Made by a program: the position numbers and the translations under genes. The notes beneath the pieces are model-generated. The model saw only the letters and a program-made list of their open reading frames with translations, made no database searches and was not told the DNA's origin. DNA of 64,000 nt. Source: Gemmatimonadales bacterium UBA2982 (GTDB lineage: Bacteria > Gemmatimonadota > Gemmatimonadetes > Longimicrobiales > Gaopeijiaceae). Of the stretch, positions 9,307-19,232 are shown one piece after another. Location of the stretch: NCBI GenBank assembly GCA_002347035.1, contig DEAM01000005.1, positions 216,108 to 280,107 on the forward strand, read 5' to 3'. Within the stretch, counting starts at the first letter, position 1, and every line of letters starts with the position of its first letter.

Positions 9307-9885
9307 CTACAATACTGGCTCATCTCGGGTGACAGCAGGTACGGCGACAGCGTCCAGCACTTCCTCCCCATAAAAGAGCCTGATGTACTTTTTCTGCGTA
9401 TTGGTAACACTTCTTACCGCCCACACGAGATGCACGTAGTTGGGTTCTTTAGGCTCGTTCATCAGCCGGAGGCCTGCCTCACTCGGAAGCCTGCCACCCT
9501 TCCGATTATTACACGTGGAACAGCTCGTAACCACGTTGTCCCAGCTGTTGAGGCCGCCGCGCGATAATGGTCGGATATGGTCTCGGGTTAGGAACTGTCG
9601 CCCACGTAGTTCACTCTTGGGGCGACCGCAGTATTGGCATGTGTAATCATCTCTGGCGAACAAAAAAGTGTTCGTCACCTGACGGCGGAACCGATAAGGG
9701 ACATGCACGAACCGAACAAGCCGGATGACCGCGGGACATGGCACCGTATACTTCTCCGACCTGAATAGCCGATCGGAATCTTCCTCCAAGATCTCGGCCT
9801 TTCCATCGAGGATGAGCCTCACCGCCCGGCGCGCCGGTACAATGGTAAGCGGCTCAAACGATGCATTAAGTGCCAGACAGCTCAC
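9307..9885 (-). CDS. HNH endonuclease family protein
   Basis: A 192-residue HNH nuclease-fold protein. Zinc-knuckle cysteines CQYC (residues about 84-87) and CSTC (about 120-123) flank the HNH core RDHIRPLSRGGLNSWDNVV, where the DH pair and the later Asn/Asp are the expected metal-coordinating and catalytic residues. The N-terminal LNASFEPLTIVPARRAVRLIL motif marks a widespread chromosomal HNH family, distinct from phage homing endonucleases. GTG start with an upstream GGGAGGAG. It is downstream of priA on the same strand, which may hint at a DNA-repair or replication role, but no phage or restriction genes are nearby. Confidence 0.85.
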   Translation of the reverse strand: MSCLALNASFEPLTIVPARRAVRLILDGKAEILEEDSDRLFRSEKYTVPCPAVIRLVRFVHVPYRFRRQVTNTFLFARDDYTCQYCGRPKSELRGRQFLTRDHIRPLSRGGLNSWDNVVTSCSTCNNRKGGRLPSEAGLRLMNEPKEPNYVHLVWAVRSVTNTQKKYIRLFYGEEVLDAVAVPAVTRDEPVL

Positions 9886-9975
9886 CGTGCTCCTCCCGCC
9901 ACACGCATGTTCATGGGGCTCGTGAGCTGAAACTATTTCGAATCGTTGGGCGGCTGCAATGGGCCGACCCGAATG

Positions 9976-12441
9976 CTACAACAATGCCACAGGATCACGA
10001 TCGATAGCGAGCCTGACGTCACCGGACGGCAACTTGAAGCCAGCTGCAAGCGCAGTCGTCACATGTCCGAGTAGATTCGGAGATCCTGACTTGATCAAGA
10101 AGTGCCATCTCCATCGGCGATGGAGCCGCTCGATTGGCGACGGAGCTGGTCCAACCAGATTGATTCCAGCTTCACCCACATCTCTTGCATCCAACCACCT
10201 GCGAAGCCAGGCGACCGCCTGCTCTGCTGTTTTCGTAGCAAGTGCCTGGTCAGGACTGCTCAAGATCACGTTGACGAGTCGAAGCCAAGGAGGATACTGG
10301 GGGCCCTCACGCTCGTGCAGCTCGCGAGTTGCAAAACTCTCGAAATCATGAGCGACTGCTGCACGAATAGCATAGTGCTCCGGTAGCGCGGTCTGGATCA
10401 GGACCTCTCCTCCGAGCTTCCCGCGCCCTGCCCGACCAGCCACCTGACTGAGAAGCTGGAAGGTCCTCTCGCTGGCTCGAAAATCCGGGAGATGAATGCC
10501 GAGATCAGCGTTCACGACACCGACCAGTGTGACACGTGGGAAATCGAGTCCCTTCGCGATCATCTGAGTGCCCAGCAGGATGTCGACATCACCCTGCTCC
10601 ACGCGGTCAAGAATCCTCTGGTGCGCCCACTTGCCGGACGTCGTGTCCATATCCATTCGCGCGATACGCGCTTCCGGGAACGTTTCTGCCGTTACACGCT
10701 CAACCTGTTCAGTACCCAATCCTCGATAGGACAGGTCGGCAGAACTACATCGCAGGCAGACATTGGGCGCCTGTGTTTCATATCTGCAGTGATGGCAAAG
10801 CAGCCTGTGGGTCACCTTATGATAGGTAAGTGATATTGAGCAGTTGGTGCACTCTTCGACTTCTCCGCACTCCTGGCACTGGAGGAATGAGGAATAGCCG
10901 CGGCGATTATGGAGCAGGATCACCTGCTCTTGCCGTCGTAACCGGGAACGCACAGCAGTGACGAGAGCGTCTGAAAGAACCCCGCCCCCCTCCGATGAAC
11001 TTATTGGACGATTTTCAGCTTGACTGCGGCCGACCCTTAGATCGACGACCTGGACCGACGGAAGCTTCGCCCCACCCACACGCTTTGGTAGTGACAGTCG
11101 AGCGAACTTGCCAGACTGTGCGTTGCTCCAACTCTCCATGGAGGGTGTTGCGCTACCCAACACACACACAGCTTTGTGCGCTTTGGCGCGCACGATCGCG
11201 AGGTCTCTCGCATGATACCTCGGAGACTCCGACTGCTTGTAGCTGCCGTCGTGCTCCTCATCGACGACCACGACACCAAGATTGGAGAGCGGAGCGAACA
11301 GGGCTGAACGAGCCCCGACCGCTATTCGCCGATCACCCGCACGCAGACTCCTCCAAGCATCGTAGCGCTCACCTAGTGAGAGACCGGAATGGAGAACGGC
11401 GACTTGATCCCCAAAGTGGGCTCTGAATCGTGAAGCAGTCTGCGGAGTTAGAGCGATCTCAGGAACCAGCACAATCGCAGACTGACCACGTTCCAACGCC
11501 GCCCTGAGCAATTCGATATAGACCAGAGTCTTCCCGCTACCAGTAATGCCCTGCAGGAGGAATGGAGAGGGAGGCGCGCCAAGGGCCGAGACAAGTGTAT
11601 CAAGCGCATGCTGCTGGTCGTTTGTAGGAACCAGATCTTCTGCTACCGGAGCCGGTCTCCTGGCAAACGGGTCACGATGTACCTCTTCATCTTCTAGACG
11701 AACCAGGCCCTTATCCTCAAGCCCTTTTAACACTGCCCGACTAAATCCTTCTTTTTTAATTAGGTGGGCCAACTCTGCCCCTCCACCCGACGCTTCAAGC
11801 AGCTCGTAGGCCTCCCTCTGCCTGGCTGCTCTTCCAAAAGCATCCTCGCGTTGCACCAAACTCTCAAGGTGACGCTCTATTCTGACGACCCTTCTTGTCT
11901 TGGCAGTCGGTTCAGCTGGCGGCACCGTCCGGTGCATAATCAACTGACGTTTACTAAGCGACCGTATCTCGGGCCAGATCGAACCCATCCCGAGTGTCTT
12001 ACGAAGAGTGCGCACAGGCTGAGGGTTATCGTGTAGTTCTAGGAGCTCGAACAGCCGCTTCTCCCGAGGGCGCAGACCTTCTTGTTGCACCCGGCCTGTC
12101 AGGGCGATGTAGTCCCTGGACACATCAGATAGCACAGAGGGCAACGCAGCCTTGAGCGCGATCCCGAGAGGCGTAGCGTAGTACTCCGAGATCCAGCGAC
12201 AGAGATCGATTAGATCGGGCGGCACCGAAGGTCCGTCATCGAGCACTGCCAGCACAGGCTTGATCCCTCGAACCGGCTCCCCGGAATGCTCGCCGACAAC
12301 CCAACCGATACGCTCTTCCCTACGGAACGGTACCCGTACACGGGTGCCGATAGGGGGAGGTGCAGCTTCAACGCTGTATGTGAATGTGTGACGGATCGGA
12401 AGCGGTATAGCTACTTCCACCAAACTAGATGCACTACTCAA
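9976..12441 (-). CDS. priA: Primosomal protein N' (PriA helicase)
   Basis: Replication-restart DNA helicase of 821 residues. An N-terminal 3'-DNA-binding domain covers about 1-110. The helicase core has Walker A GITGSGKT (298-305), a DEEHD box near 395 and VAGRAGRG near 700. The zinc-binding insert has paired cysteines CQECGEVEECTNC, then CHHC and CLRC around 520-560. Length and domain order are normal for the family. The start is probably the TTG at 12441, overlapping the upstream peptidase stop (TTGA). It acts on stalled forks to reload DnaB. Confidence 0.96.
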   Translation of the reverse strand: MSSASSLVEVAIPLPIRHTFTYSVEAAPPPIGTRVRVPFRREERIGWVVGEHSGEPVRGIKPVLAVLDDGPSVPPDLIDLCRWISEYYATPLGIALKAALPSVLSDVSRDYIALTGRVQQEGLRPREKRLFELLELHDNPQPVRTLRKTLGMGSIWPEIRSLSKRQLIMHRTVPPAEPTAKTRRVVRIERHLESLVQREDAFGRAARQREAYELLEASGGGAELAHLIKKEGFSRAVLKGLEDKGLVRLEDEEVHRDPFARRPAPVAEDLVPTNDQQHALDTLVSALGAPPSPFLLQGITGSGKTLVYIELLRAALERGQSAIVLVPEIALTPQTASRFRAHFGDQVAVLHSGLSLGERYDAWRSLRAGDRRIAVGARSALFAPLSNLGVVVVDEEHDGSYKQSESPRYHARDLAIVRAKAHKAVCVLGSATPSMESWSNAQSGKFARLSLPKRVGGAKLPSVQVVDLRVGRSQAENRPISSSEGGGVLSDALVTAVRSRLRRQEQVILLHNRRGYSSFLQCQECGEVEECTNCSISLTYHKVTHRLLCHHCRYETQAPNVCLRCSSADLSYRGLGTEQVERVTAETFPEARIARMDMDTTSGKWAHQRILDRVEQGDVDILLGTQMIAKGLDFPRVTLVGVVNADLGIHLPDFRASERTFQLLSQVAGRAGRGKLGGEVLIQTALPEHYAIRAAVAHDFESFATRELHEREGPQYPPWLRLVNVILSSPDQALATKTAEQAVAWLRRWLDARDVGEAGINLVGPAPSPIERLHRRWRWHFLIKSGSPNLLGHVTTALAAGFKLPSGDVRLAIDRDPVALL

Positions 12442-13631
12442 TCGTCAAGAAGCAGAAAGATCTCTCTTTGAATATCGGATGGTGTAACCTCGGGTCCGTC
12501 CGATGCCCAATAAACGTTGACCTCACTGCGAATACCAATGTCGTCCGGGATGTAGATCCCCGGTTCGACTGAGAAACCCACACCATGGACTAGTGTCCGC
12601 TCGTCTCTCGTCTCCAAGTTGTCGAGATTAGGTCCACTACCATGCAGCTGTGTATCTATCGAGTGGCCAGTGCGGTGCACGAAATAAGGCCCATACCCTC
12701 GATCCGTAATGAGCGTCCGAGCGATATCGTCAACCTCGAAACCCTGAACTTCCTGACCAGCTTCATAGCGCTCGTGCATAAATGCGAGAGCTGAATCACG
12801 TGCGTCACGAACCGCCTCCCATATCTCTTGGGTACGTTCGTCTACACGCGAGTCGAGCAGGCCCATCCACGTCTGGTCTGCTGCAACTGAATCACTGAAA
12901 GCACCCCAGAGATCGATCAATAAAAGATCCCCGCGCTTGATCGTCTCACCATCACCGACCGGCGCGTAGTGCGAGTCAGCCGCCCGCGGGCCAATAGCAA
13001 CAATGCAGTCTGTGCCGGCCACGAGTCCGGCCTTTCGCAGTTCGTCACGAATCCATTCAGATAGTGCTCCCTCACAGGTAGGTGACCCGGTGCGCACAGC
13101 GTCAGCTGCCTTCTCAAAAGCTCCCCGAGCAGTCGCCGCGACGATTTCTGCGGCCCGCCTATGTTCTTCTAGCTGTGTTTCACTCCATGCAGAGTGGAAT
13201 CGAGAGACAAGATCACCCGAACTCACCATCGACACACCCAACGCCAACAGCACACTAGCCATGCCAGCAGGCACATAATCTAGAGTCGGCACAGCCGCCC
13301 CCGGAGATACCTCCATAGCCAGCCGGGAACGTCCGTCGACCAGTTTTGCTACCTCAGTCTCCATCTCACTCCAGCTGGAATAAGTTCGCCTCCCGAAGGG
13401 CCAATGCCTCCAGGACGACGCCTCGATAGAATGAGTGAGTGCGACTGGTTCTCCTTCGTCCGGAATCAGAACGAATCCACGCCTGGTCGTCTTTCCAAGA
13501 CCCAAAAGCGCGGCTGAGATCGGATTGAGGCCACGGAATTCATAGAGCAACCACCCATCGAGCTCATGCCCACGGATCGCGTCCTGCACTTCGAGAACCC
13601 CCTGTTCCGTAGCTAGCAGTCCACTGCTCAT
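12438..13631 (-). CDS. M24-family metallopeptidase (Xaa-Pro aminopeptidase-like)
   Basis: A 397-residue pita-bread peptidase. The creatinase-like N-terminal domain spans about 1-145. The C-terminal M24 domain supplies the dinuclear metal ligands D240 and D252 (LLLIDLWG, VAADQTW), the His of HRTGHSID, the Glu of FSVEPGIYI and the Glu of IRSEVNVYW. All five ligands are present, so the enzyme should be active. It probably removes residues preceding proline, or cleaves a related small peptide. It overlaps priA and the methyltransferase gene by 4 bases each, indicating tight coupling in the operon. Confidence 0.9.
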   Translation of the reverse strand: MSSGLLATEQGVLEVQDAIRGHELDGWLLYEFRGLNPISAALLGLGKTTRRGFVLIPDEGEPVALTHSIEASSWRHWPFGRRTYSSWSEMETEVAKLVDGRSRLAMEVSPGAAVPTLDYVPAGMASVLLALGVSMVSSGDLVSRFHSAWSETQLEEHRRAAEIVAATARGAFEKAADAVRTGSPTCEGALSEWIRDELRKAGLVAGTDCIVAIGPRAADSHYAPVGDGETIKRGDLLLIDLWGAFSDSVAADQTWMGLLDSRVDERTQEIWEAVRDARDSALAFMHERYEAGQEVQGFEVDDIARTLITDRGYGPYFVHRTGHSIDTQLHGSGPNLDNLETRDERTLVHGVGFSVEPGIYIPDDIGIRSEVNVYWASDGPEVTPSDIQREIFLLLDD

Positions 13632-14614
13632 GACTCATCCTCGCGTCCGGTAGACCCCGCAGACCTCTCGTCGCTACTGCGGAAAAGTGGTAGGTCATTT
13701 GTTTCTATTTGAGTCGCTTCTCGAGCTTGATCAAATAGATGGGCAGGAACTTCTTCCGGAACAGAGCTTTCCTCACTCTGGATCTCTACGGTCTCATCTT
13801 TCCGGCCGGTCAGAATCGCGAGCCCTAGAATCTGCTCATCTTTCAGCAGTTTACGGATCTCACGTGCGCGGACCAGTGCAGTGCTCAAGCCCCTCCATCC
13901 CCAAACACTCGACGCCTTTCGCAGGATACGGACCTTCTCCTTTAACGAGAACAGCTCGGCAAAGTCCGGAAATGGTGTAGCAAGATTAGTCTCAGATAAC
14001 GTGTCGTCATTAGACCAGCACTCTCTCTGAATTTTGCCTACACCAGACTCTCGGAGTAAATCCTCCCACGCCGTAACCAACATTGGCCGCACCCCGAGGT
14101 TCTCTGACAGCACCTGCTGACGCGTCGCTTCAACCGGACTTCTCAACACCAACTGAATGATCACCACAACCCCCCCGAGCTTCGTAACTCTTACAAGCTC
14201 TCGTAACGCCTCTTCCGGAGCACAGTGGTTCGACAGCCCAATCTCACCTATCGACACATCAAAAATGCCCTCTCGGTATGGCAGAGCATCAGGCCGACCC
14301 GTTTGGAACTGTAATTGGTCAGCTAGACCCTGCTCCCGGCTCCAACCCTCCGCTTGCTCGACCAAATCTGCATCGTAGTCGACACCCGAAACCGTCACAC
14401 CGAACTCACTCACGAAGTAGGCGAGGGCCGCACCCCTACCACTCGCCACACCTAGCACCTCTTGGCCCGCCGACATCCTGGCCAGCGACCCAATATGCCT
14501 CAACAGTTGCTGACCGGCGGAAGGAAGCTGGGGGTGACGGCTGAGCCGAACTAGGTCGAGCGTTGATGGAACAGCTGGCAGAGGCTCAGCGGTTCCGGCT
14601 TCATTTGCGGGCAT
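13628..14614 (-). CDS. Class I SAM-dependent methyltransferase
   Basis: A methyltransferase of about 328 residues with a Rossmann SAM-binding core. Motif I is EVLGVASGRGAALAY, and the acidic SAM-ribose residue lies in VSGVDYDADLV. Motif IV is DVSIGEIGLSNHC and post-IV is EALRELVRVTKLGG. The layout resembles the UbiE/COQ5-like Methyltransf_11 group, but the substrate is unknown. The C-terminal about 60 residues are charged and probably disordered. An in-frame TTG at 14647 could extend the N-terminus by 11 residues. The ATG at 14614 is chosen because the extension has only a poorly spaced ribosome-binding site. It lies in the carB-HDAC-M24-priA operon. Confidence 0.82.
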   Translation of the reverse strand: MPANEAGTAEPLPAVPSTLDLVRLSRHPQLPSAGQQLLRHIGSLARMSAGQEVLGVASGRGAALAYFVSEFGVTVSGVDYDADLVEQAEGWSREQGLADQLQFQTGRPDALPYREGIFDVSIGEIGLSNHCAPEEALRELVRVTKLGGVVVIIQLVLRSPVEATRQQVLSENLGVRPMLVTAWEDLLRESGVGKIQRECWSNDDTLSETNLATPFPDFAELFSLKEKVRILRKASSVWGWRGLSTALVRAREIRKLLKDEQILGLAILTGRKDETVEIQSEESSVPEEVPAHLFDQAREATQIETNDLPLFRSSDERSAGSTGREDES

Positions 14615-14655
14615 GTCAGAAACTATCCAGCCAACTACTGGGAGCAATGACTCCC

Positions 14656-15636
14656 TCAGCCAGTTTCAGCTTCCAAGCCCGCGAGTGCCCGGATAACCGC
14701 AACAGCACCCTCGCCGAGTCTACGCGGATTGTACCCACCTTCGAGAAGAGCAACCACTTTACCATCGCAAGCGTCTTGAGCCGCATCTATCACACGGCGC
14801 GTGATACGATGCAAGTCTTCAGGCTCGAGGAGTTGGTCGCCGAGCGGGTCACCAGCCATGACATCGAACCCGGCTGACATTAAAACAAAGTCGGGAGCGA
14901 ATGTGTCCACTGCCTCGTCCCACGCCCCCTCAAACCTAGCCAGGTAATCAGAACGGGATGTACCAGCAGGCAGAGGCACATTCATTGTGTACCCAATACC
15001 CTCGCCCGCACCTCGCTCATCTGCCGCACCCGTCCCTGGATAGTGTGGCGATTGATGGAGCGACAGAAAGAACACGGAGGGATCGGTATAAAACGCGTCC
15101 TGTGTACCGTTTCCGTGGTGAACATCCCAATCAACGATGAGGACCCTCTCGGCGAGAGCATGCGCCTGTAGCCAGCGCGCAGTGATCGCGATGCTGTTGA
15201 ATAGACAAAAACCCATCGCCCGGTCTGGAGTCGCGTGGTGTCCAGGAGGTCGCGCAGCTACAAAGGCGTTACGGATCGTGCCTTCCGCGACAGCCTCAGC
15301 AGCTGCAATCCCTGTTCCGGCACTGCCGATCGCAGCATCCCAGGAAGCAGCGGACAAACGGGTGTCCGAATCAAGCTGCGTAATAGCGTCCTGTGCCTTC
15401 GCAACCTCCCAGGCCTCTCGCACTCGATCTACATGTGCCTCCGTATGCACCCGCATGAGATCCTCATTGGTGGCCTCCGAGTGCTCCATCTGCACGACAT
15501 GATCATGCAGTGTAAGGAGATCTTGCCCCACAGCCGAAGCAAGCGCGCGCAGACGCCCTTGGTGCTCAGGATGATTCCATCCAGTATCATGCAGGGGTGA
15601 AGAGGGATGCAGAAAGAACCCCGTGGTCGCGCTCAT
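14656..15636 (-). CDS. Histone deacetylase-family zinc amidohydrolase
   Basis: A 326-residue arginase/deacetylase-fold enzyme of the class II HDAC-like family. The motifs are RPPGHHATPDRAMGFC (catalytic His pair), LIVDWDVHHGNGTQ (zinc Asp and His) and SAGFDVMAGDPLG (second zinc Asp). A GGYNPRRLG loop near the C-terminus closes the pocket. Bacterial members deacetylate acetylpolyamines, acetoin-related or small N-acetylated compounds, or acetyl-lysine. The substrate here cannot be assigned, though speA elsewhere in the window would supply agmatine for polyamines. It follows carB by 16 bases. Confidence 0.92.
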   Translation of the reverse strand: MSATTGFFLHPSSPLHDTGWNHPEHQGRLRALASAVGQDLLTLHDHVVQMEHSEATNEDLMRVHTEAHVDRVREAWEVAKAQDAITQLDSDTRLSAASWDAAIGSAGTGIAAAEAVAEGTIRNAFVAARPPGHHATPDRAMGFCLFNSIAITARWLQAHALAERVLIVDWDVHHGNGTQDAFYTDPSVFFLSLHQSPHYPGTGAADERGAGEGIGYTMNVPLPAGTSRSDYLARFEGAWDEAVDTFAPDFVLMSAGFDVMAGDPLGDQLLEPEDLHRITRRVIDAAQDACDGKVVALLEGGYNPRRLGEGAVAVIRALAGLEAETG

Positions 15637-15652
15637 GCCGATGCGGTGCTCA

Positions 15653-18600
15653 TCAGTCGGAGCTGACCGGCTCCGCTAGCGATTCAATCCTTTCTTGAAT
15701 CGAGCACACTTCTCTTTCCCGGGATCGCAATGCGATGAGTGCGTCACACGCGGCAGAGGTTGCTGACATCGTTGTTAGGTAGGGTACACCGTGGGTAATC
15801 GCGGCCCGACGCATGGCGTAGTCGTCGAATCGGGACTTCTTACCGAGCGGGGTGTTGATCAGAAGCGCGATGTCACCCGTTACGATATGGTCCTCAATAT
15901 TTGGCCGACCTTCGCCCACCTTGTAGACAAGCCGAGAAGACAGACCTAGTGCCTGCATCGAACCCTGTGTTCCTCGGGTAGCTAAGATCTCGAAACCCAG
16001 ATCTTGGAACCTACGGATCAACGGCGTAACTGTCTGGCGATCTTGTTCGTTAACCGTGACGATCAACTGGCCAGCTTCTGGCAAACGGTTCCCGGCTGAC
16101 AACTGGGCTTTCGCAAACGCCATTCCAAAAGAATCGTCGAACCCCATGACCTCACCCGTAGACCGCATCTCAGGACCGAGCAGTGTGTCGACATCAAAAC
16201 GATTGAAAGGAAAGGCAGCCTCCTTAACCGCCACGCCCGGAACCGGCGGCTCCTCAGGGACGTCGAGATCAGCAAGTTTCTCGCCTGCCATCACTCGTGC
16301 CGCAAGCCTAGCAAGAGGTACGCCCGTGGCCTTACTAACGAACGGAACGGTACGTGAAGCTCGAGGGTTGACCTCCAGCACGTATACGGCGCCATCCTTT
16401 ATGGCATACTGCACATTTATGAGGCCGACTACCTGAAGTTCTAGCGCGAACTTCCGAGTAAGATCACGAATCTCATCGAGCGCCTCCGGTGCCAACAGAT
16501 AAGGCGGTAGCACACAAGCAGAGTCGCCAGAGTGCACCCCCGCATTCTCGATGTGCTGCATGATCCCACCAATCACGACATCGGTCCCATCGCAGATCGC
16601 ATCTACATCCGCCTCAAACGCATCCTCTAAAAAACTATCAATCAGAACCGGATGGTCCGGTGACGCGCGTACCGCTTCCTCGAAGTACCGCTCAAGTGCT
16701 GGTTCGTCATAAATAATCCGCATCGCCCGGCCACCAAGCACGTAGCTAGGACGCACAAGAACCGGAAACCCGATATCAGCAGCCACAGCCCGTGCCTCAT
16801 CTTCACTTCTCGCAATACCATTATCCGGCGTACGTGCCCCGATCTTCTGACACACCTCGTCGAACCGATCCCGATCTTCAGCTCGGTCGATAGCATCCAC
16901 TGAAGTGCCGAGGATTTTAGCTCCGAGATCTTCTAACGCTCGCGCAAGCTTGAGCGGTGTCTGTCCACCCAGCTGGACGATCACACCCTCCGGTTGCTCG
17001 AGATGAATGATTTCGGCGACATCCTCAAGCGTGAGGGGCTCGAAGTAAAGCTTGTCACTGACGTCGAAATCAGTGGACACTGTCTCCGGATTCGAGTTGA
17101 TCATTATCGTTTCGAATCCGGCTTCCTTCAGAGCCAAAACAGCCTGTACACAGCAGTAATCGAACTCAATCCCCTGTCCGATACGATTAGGCCCACTTCC
17201 AAGGATGATGATCTTGGAACGATCGGAAGGCTCGCTTTCAGATTCGTCCTCGTACGATGAGTAGTAGTACGGGGTCGCGGCAGGAAACTCACCGGCACAT
17301 GTGTCCACGACATTGTACGTGGGTCGGATGTCCCAGTCCCATCGCCGCGCTCGCACTTCGGCTTCGGTCTCGCCACGTAGCTCAGCCAGCTGACGATCTG
17401 CAAAACCCTCGCGCTTCATATACCTAAGCAACTCAGGGGTCACTTCGGAAGCATCAGCGTAACGTCTCTCCCACATCAGTATCTGCTCTAGCTGGTCGAG
17501 GAACCAAGGGTCGATCATTGTCGCATCGAAGATTTCTTCAACCGCAATATCTGCCTCGAGGGCCCGCTTGAGCTGGAACGGCCTGTGGGGAGTTGGACGT
17601 CGCAATGCAGCCAACAAAGGCTGCATCCCCTCTACTTCTTCTTCCTGAAGGCCGTCATCCTCTGGCCGCTCACTGGTTACCCAGCCATGTCGTCCAACTT
17701 CGAGCCCCCTGAAACCCTTTTGCCATGCGCTGCGGAATGTCCGACCGATGGCCATCGTCTCTCCGACGGATTTCATCTGGACGCCGAGTGTGTCATCGAC
17801 CTCCGGGAACTTCTCAAATGCAAATCGGGGCAGTTTCACGACCACGTAATCGAGAACTGGCTCGAAGGAAGCCGGTGTTGTTTTCGTTATGTCGTTTGGC
17901 AACTCGTATAAGTGGTATCCAACGGCAAGTTTCGCCCCTACTCGAGCGATCGGGAAACCAGTTGCCTTGGAGGCGAGCGCTGAAGAACGAGACACGCGGG
18001 GATTCATTTCCACCACTAACATTTCCCCGTCCTCAGGATTGACCGCGAACTGGATGTTACATCCTCCAGCCTCGACACCGATCTCCCTTATGATCTCTAT
18101 AGCCGCGTCGCGCATCTCCTGGTACTCAACGTCTGTAAGAGTCTGCGCTGGAGCGACAGTGATCGAGTCGCCGGTATGGACTCCCATGGGATCAAAATTC
18201 TCGATCGAGCAAACGATGATGACATTGTCTATACCGTCTCGAACGACCTCGAGCTCATATTCCTTCCATCCGATCACCGACCGATCGACCAGAACCTCAG
18301 TGATCGGTGATGCGTCAAGGCCTTTCTGTATCTGAGCTTTGTACTCTTTCCGGTTGTACGCGATGCCTCCGCCAGTCCCTCCAAGGGTGTAGGAAGGCCT
18401 GACGATAGCCGGATAGCCCACCTCCTCTACGATCGACATCGCCTCATCTAGCGTCCGAACAAAACCGCCGTGCGGGACCTTGAGCCCGATTCGATTCATT
18501 GCTTCAGTAAACTGCTCTCGGTCCTCGGCCATCTCGATCGAGCGCTCGTTAGCGCCGATAAGCTCTATGCCATGTTTCTCTAAGACTCCGGACCTAAAGA

Positions 18601-18904
18601 GATCCATCGCGACGTTAAGCGCAGTCTGTCCACCCATAGTCGGAAGCAGGGCATCCGGCTTCTCACGCTCGATCACCTTTTCGACCCACTCGGCAGTGAT
18701 AGGCTCTATGTAAGTCCGGTCTGCCAAATCCGGATCAGTCATGATCGTAGCCGGATTTGAGTTGACCAAAACAACGCGATAACCCTCCTCTTGGAGGGCG
18801 CGTACCGCCTGTGTACCGGAATAGTCAAATTCGCAGGCCTGGCCGATTACGATCGGTCCAGACCCGAGAATGAGGATGGTCTCTAGGTCGTCGCGTCTAG
18901 GCAC
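15653..18904 (-). CDS. carB: Carbamoyl-phosphate synthase large subunit
   Basis: Full-length CarB (1083 residues), the ATP-dependent synthetase producing carbamoyl phosphate for pyrimidine and arginine biosynthesis. Two homologous ATP-grasp halves are visible. The first begins [22 protein letters not shown] and the second [20 protein letters not shown] (near residue 570). Each has metal-binding [13 protein letters not shown] or [13 protein letters not shown] signatures. The C-terminal MGS-like allosteric domain starts near 940. It starts with GTG, 2 bases after the stop of a small membrane-protein ORF. The small subunit carA is not in the window. Confidence 0.97.
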   Translation of the reverse strand: MPRRDDLETILILGSGPIVIGQACEFDYSGTQAVRALQEEGYRVVLVNSNPATIMTDPDLADRTYIEPITAEWVEKVIEREKPDALLPTMGGQTALNVAMDLFRSGVLEKHGIELIGANERSIEMAEDREQFTEAMNRIGLKVPHGGFVRTLDEAMSIVEEVGYPAIVRPSYTLGGTGGGIAYNRKEYKAQIQKGLDASPITEVLVDRSVIGWKEYELEVVRDGIDNVIIVCSIENFDPMGVHTGDSITVAPAQTLTDVEYQEMRDAAIEIIREIGVEAGGCNIQFAVNPEDGEMLVVEMNPRVSRSSALASKATGFPIARVGAKLAVGYHLYELPNDITKTTPASFEPVLDYVVVKLPRFAFEKFPEVDDTLGVQMKSVGETMAIGRTFRSAWQKGFRGLEVGRHGWVTSERPEDDGLQEEEVEGMQPLLAALRRPTPHRPFQLKRALEADIAVEEIFDATMIDPWFLDQLEQILMWERRYADASEVTPELLRYMKREGFADRQLAELRGETEAEVRARRWDWDIRPTYNVVDTCAGEFPAATPYYYSSYEDESESEPSDRSKIIILGSGPNRIGQGIEFDYCCVQAVLALKEAGFETIMINSNPETVSTDFDVSDKLYFEPLTLEDVAEIIHLEQPEGVIVQLGGQTPLKLARALEDLGAKILGTSVDAIDRAEDRDRFDEVCQKIGARTPDNGIARSEDEARAVAADIGFPVLVRPSYVLGGRAMRIIYDEPALERYFEEAVRASPDHPVLIDSFLEDAFEADVDAICDGTDVVIGGIMQHIENAGVHSGDSACVLPPYLLAPEALDEIRDLTRKFALELQVVGLINVQYAIKDGAVYVLEVNPRASRTVPFVSKATGVPLARLAARVMAGEKLADLDVPEEPPVPGVAVKEAAFPFNRFDVDTLLGPEMRSTGEVMGFDDSFGMAFAKAQLSAGNRLPEAGQLIVTVNEQDRQTVTPLIRRFQDLGFEILATRGTQGSMQALGLSSRLVYKVGEGRPNIEDHIVTGDIALLINTPLGKKSRFDDYAMRRAAITHGVPYLTTMSATSAACDALIALRSREREVCSIQERIESLAEPVSSD

Positions 18905-18906
18905 CG

Positions 18907-19023
18907 CTAATCAACACTGCTCTTCCCGGACTCCTTGCGAACAGCCGTCAGAAGCACCAATGAGAAACCGCCCCACACGAACGTCATCACCAGAGTCATG
19001 GTGATCCACGTCGCTGAGGTCAC
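18907..19023 (-). CDS. 38-residue single-span membrane peptide (MetS-like)
   Basis: A short ORF with GTG start preceded by GGGAG six bases upstream. It encodes a peptide that is almost entirely one membrane helix: [19 protein letters not shown], then [11 protein letters not shown] and a short polar tail. The pattern of small polar N-terminus, WGG in the helix and positive residues right after it recalls the small subunits that accompany NSS-family amino-acid transporters (MetS-like). An NSS transporter gene lies 2.4 kb upstream on the same strand, but not adjacent. It ends 2 bases before the carB start. Function is not established. The strong start signal and membrane character support a real gene. 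Confidence 0.55.
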   Translation of the reverse strand: MTSATWITMTLVMTFVWGGFSLVLLTAVRKESGKSSVD

Positions 19024-19044
19024 AGTTCACTCCCAGTGGTGAAG

Positions 19045-19176
19045 TCAACGGGCGGCGAAAACTCGCCGAAGGAAGCAGGGTCGGCAAGCGTCAATTAACG
19101 TTCTGAGGTCACGCTCTGCCTTGGTTACAGACCGATCTGGTTTCTGCATGCTTGCACTGGCAATTACAGTCTCCAT
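19045..19176 (-). CDS. Possible 43-residue ORF, doubtful
   Basis: An ATG ORF preceded by an AGGGGG five bases upstream encodes a 43-residue basic peptide beginning METVIASASMQKPDRSV and ending in an arginine-rich segment. It lies in the gap between the HD-hydrolase stop and the 38-residue membrane peptide. No homology is recognised, and it may be chance. The rest of this gap (19177-19232) shows nothing further. Confidence 0.2.
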   Translation of the reverse strand: METVIASASMQKPDRSVTKAERDLRTLIDACRPCFLRRVFAAR

Positions 19177-19232
19177 AGGTGCCCCCTAGCACACGTCATT
19201 GATGAAGGAAGAGCGTCACCCATTCAGACAGA

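Noticed and set aside
15137..15600. Long plus-strand ORFs opposite the HDAC gene
   Set aside because: The sequence is low in identifiable structure and fully covered by the strong HDAC coding frame on the other strand.
19045..19176. 43-residue minus-strand ORF
   Set aside because: Kept only as a doubtful entry: it has a modest ribosome-binding site but a composition without a domain, and cannot be separated from chance.
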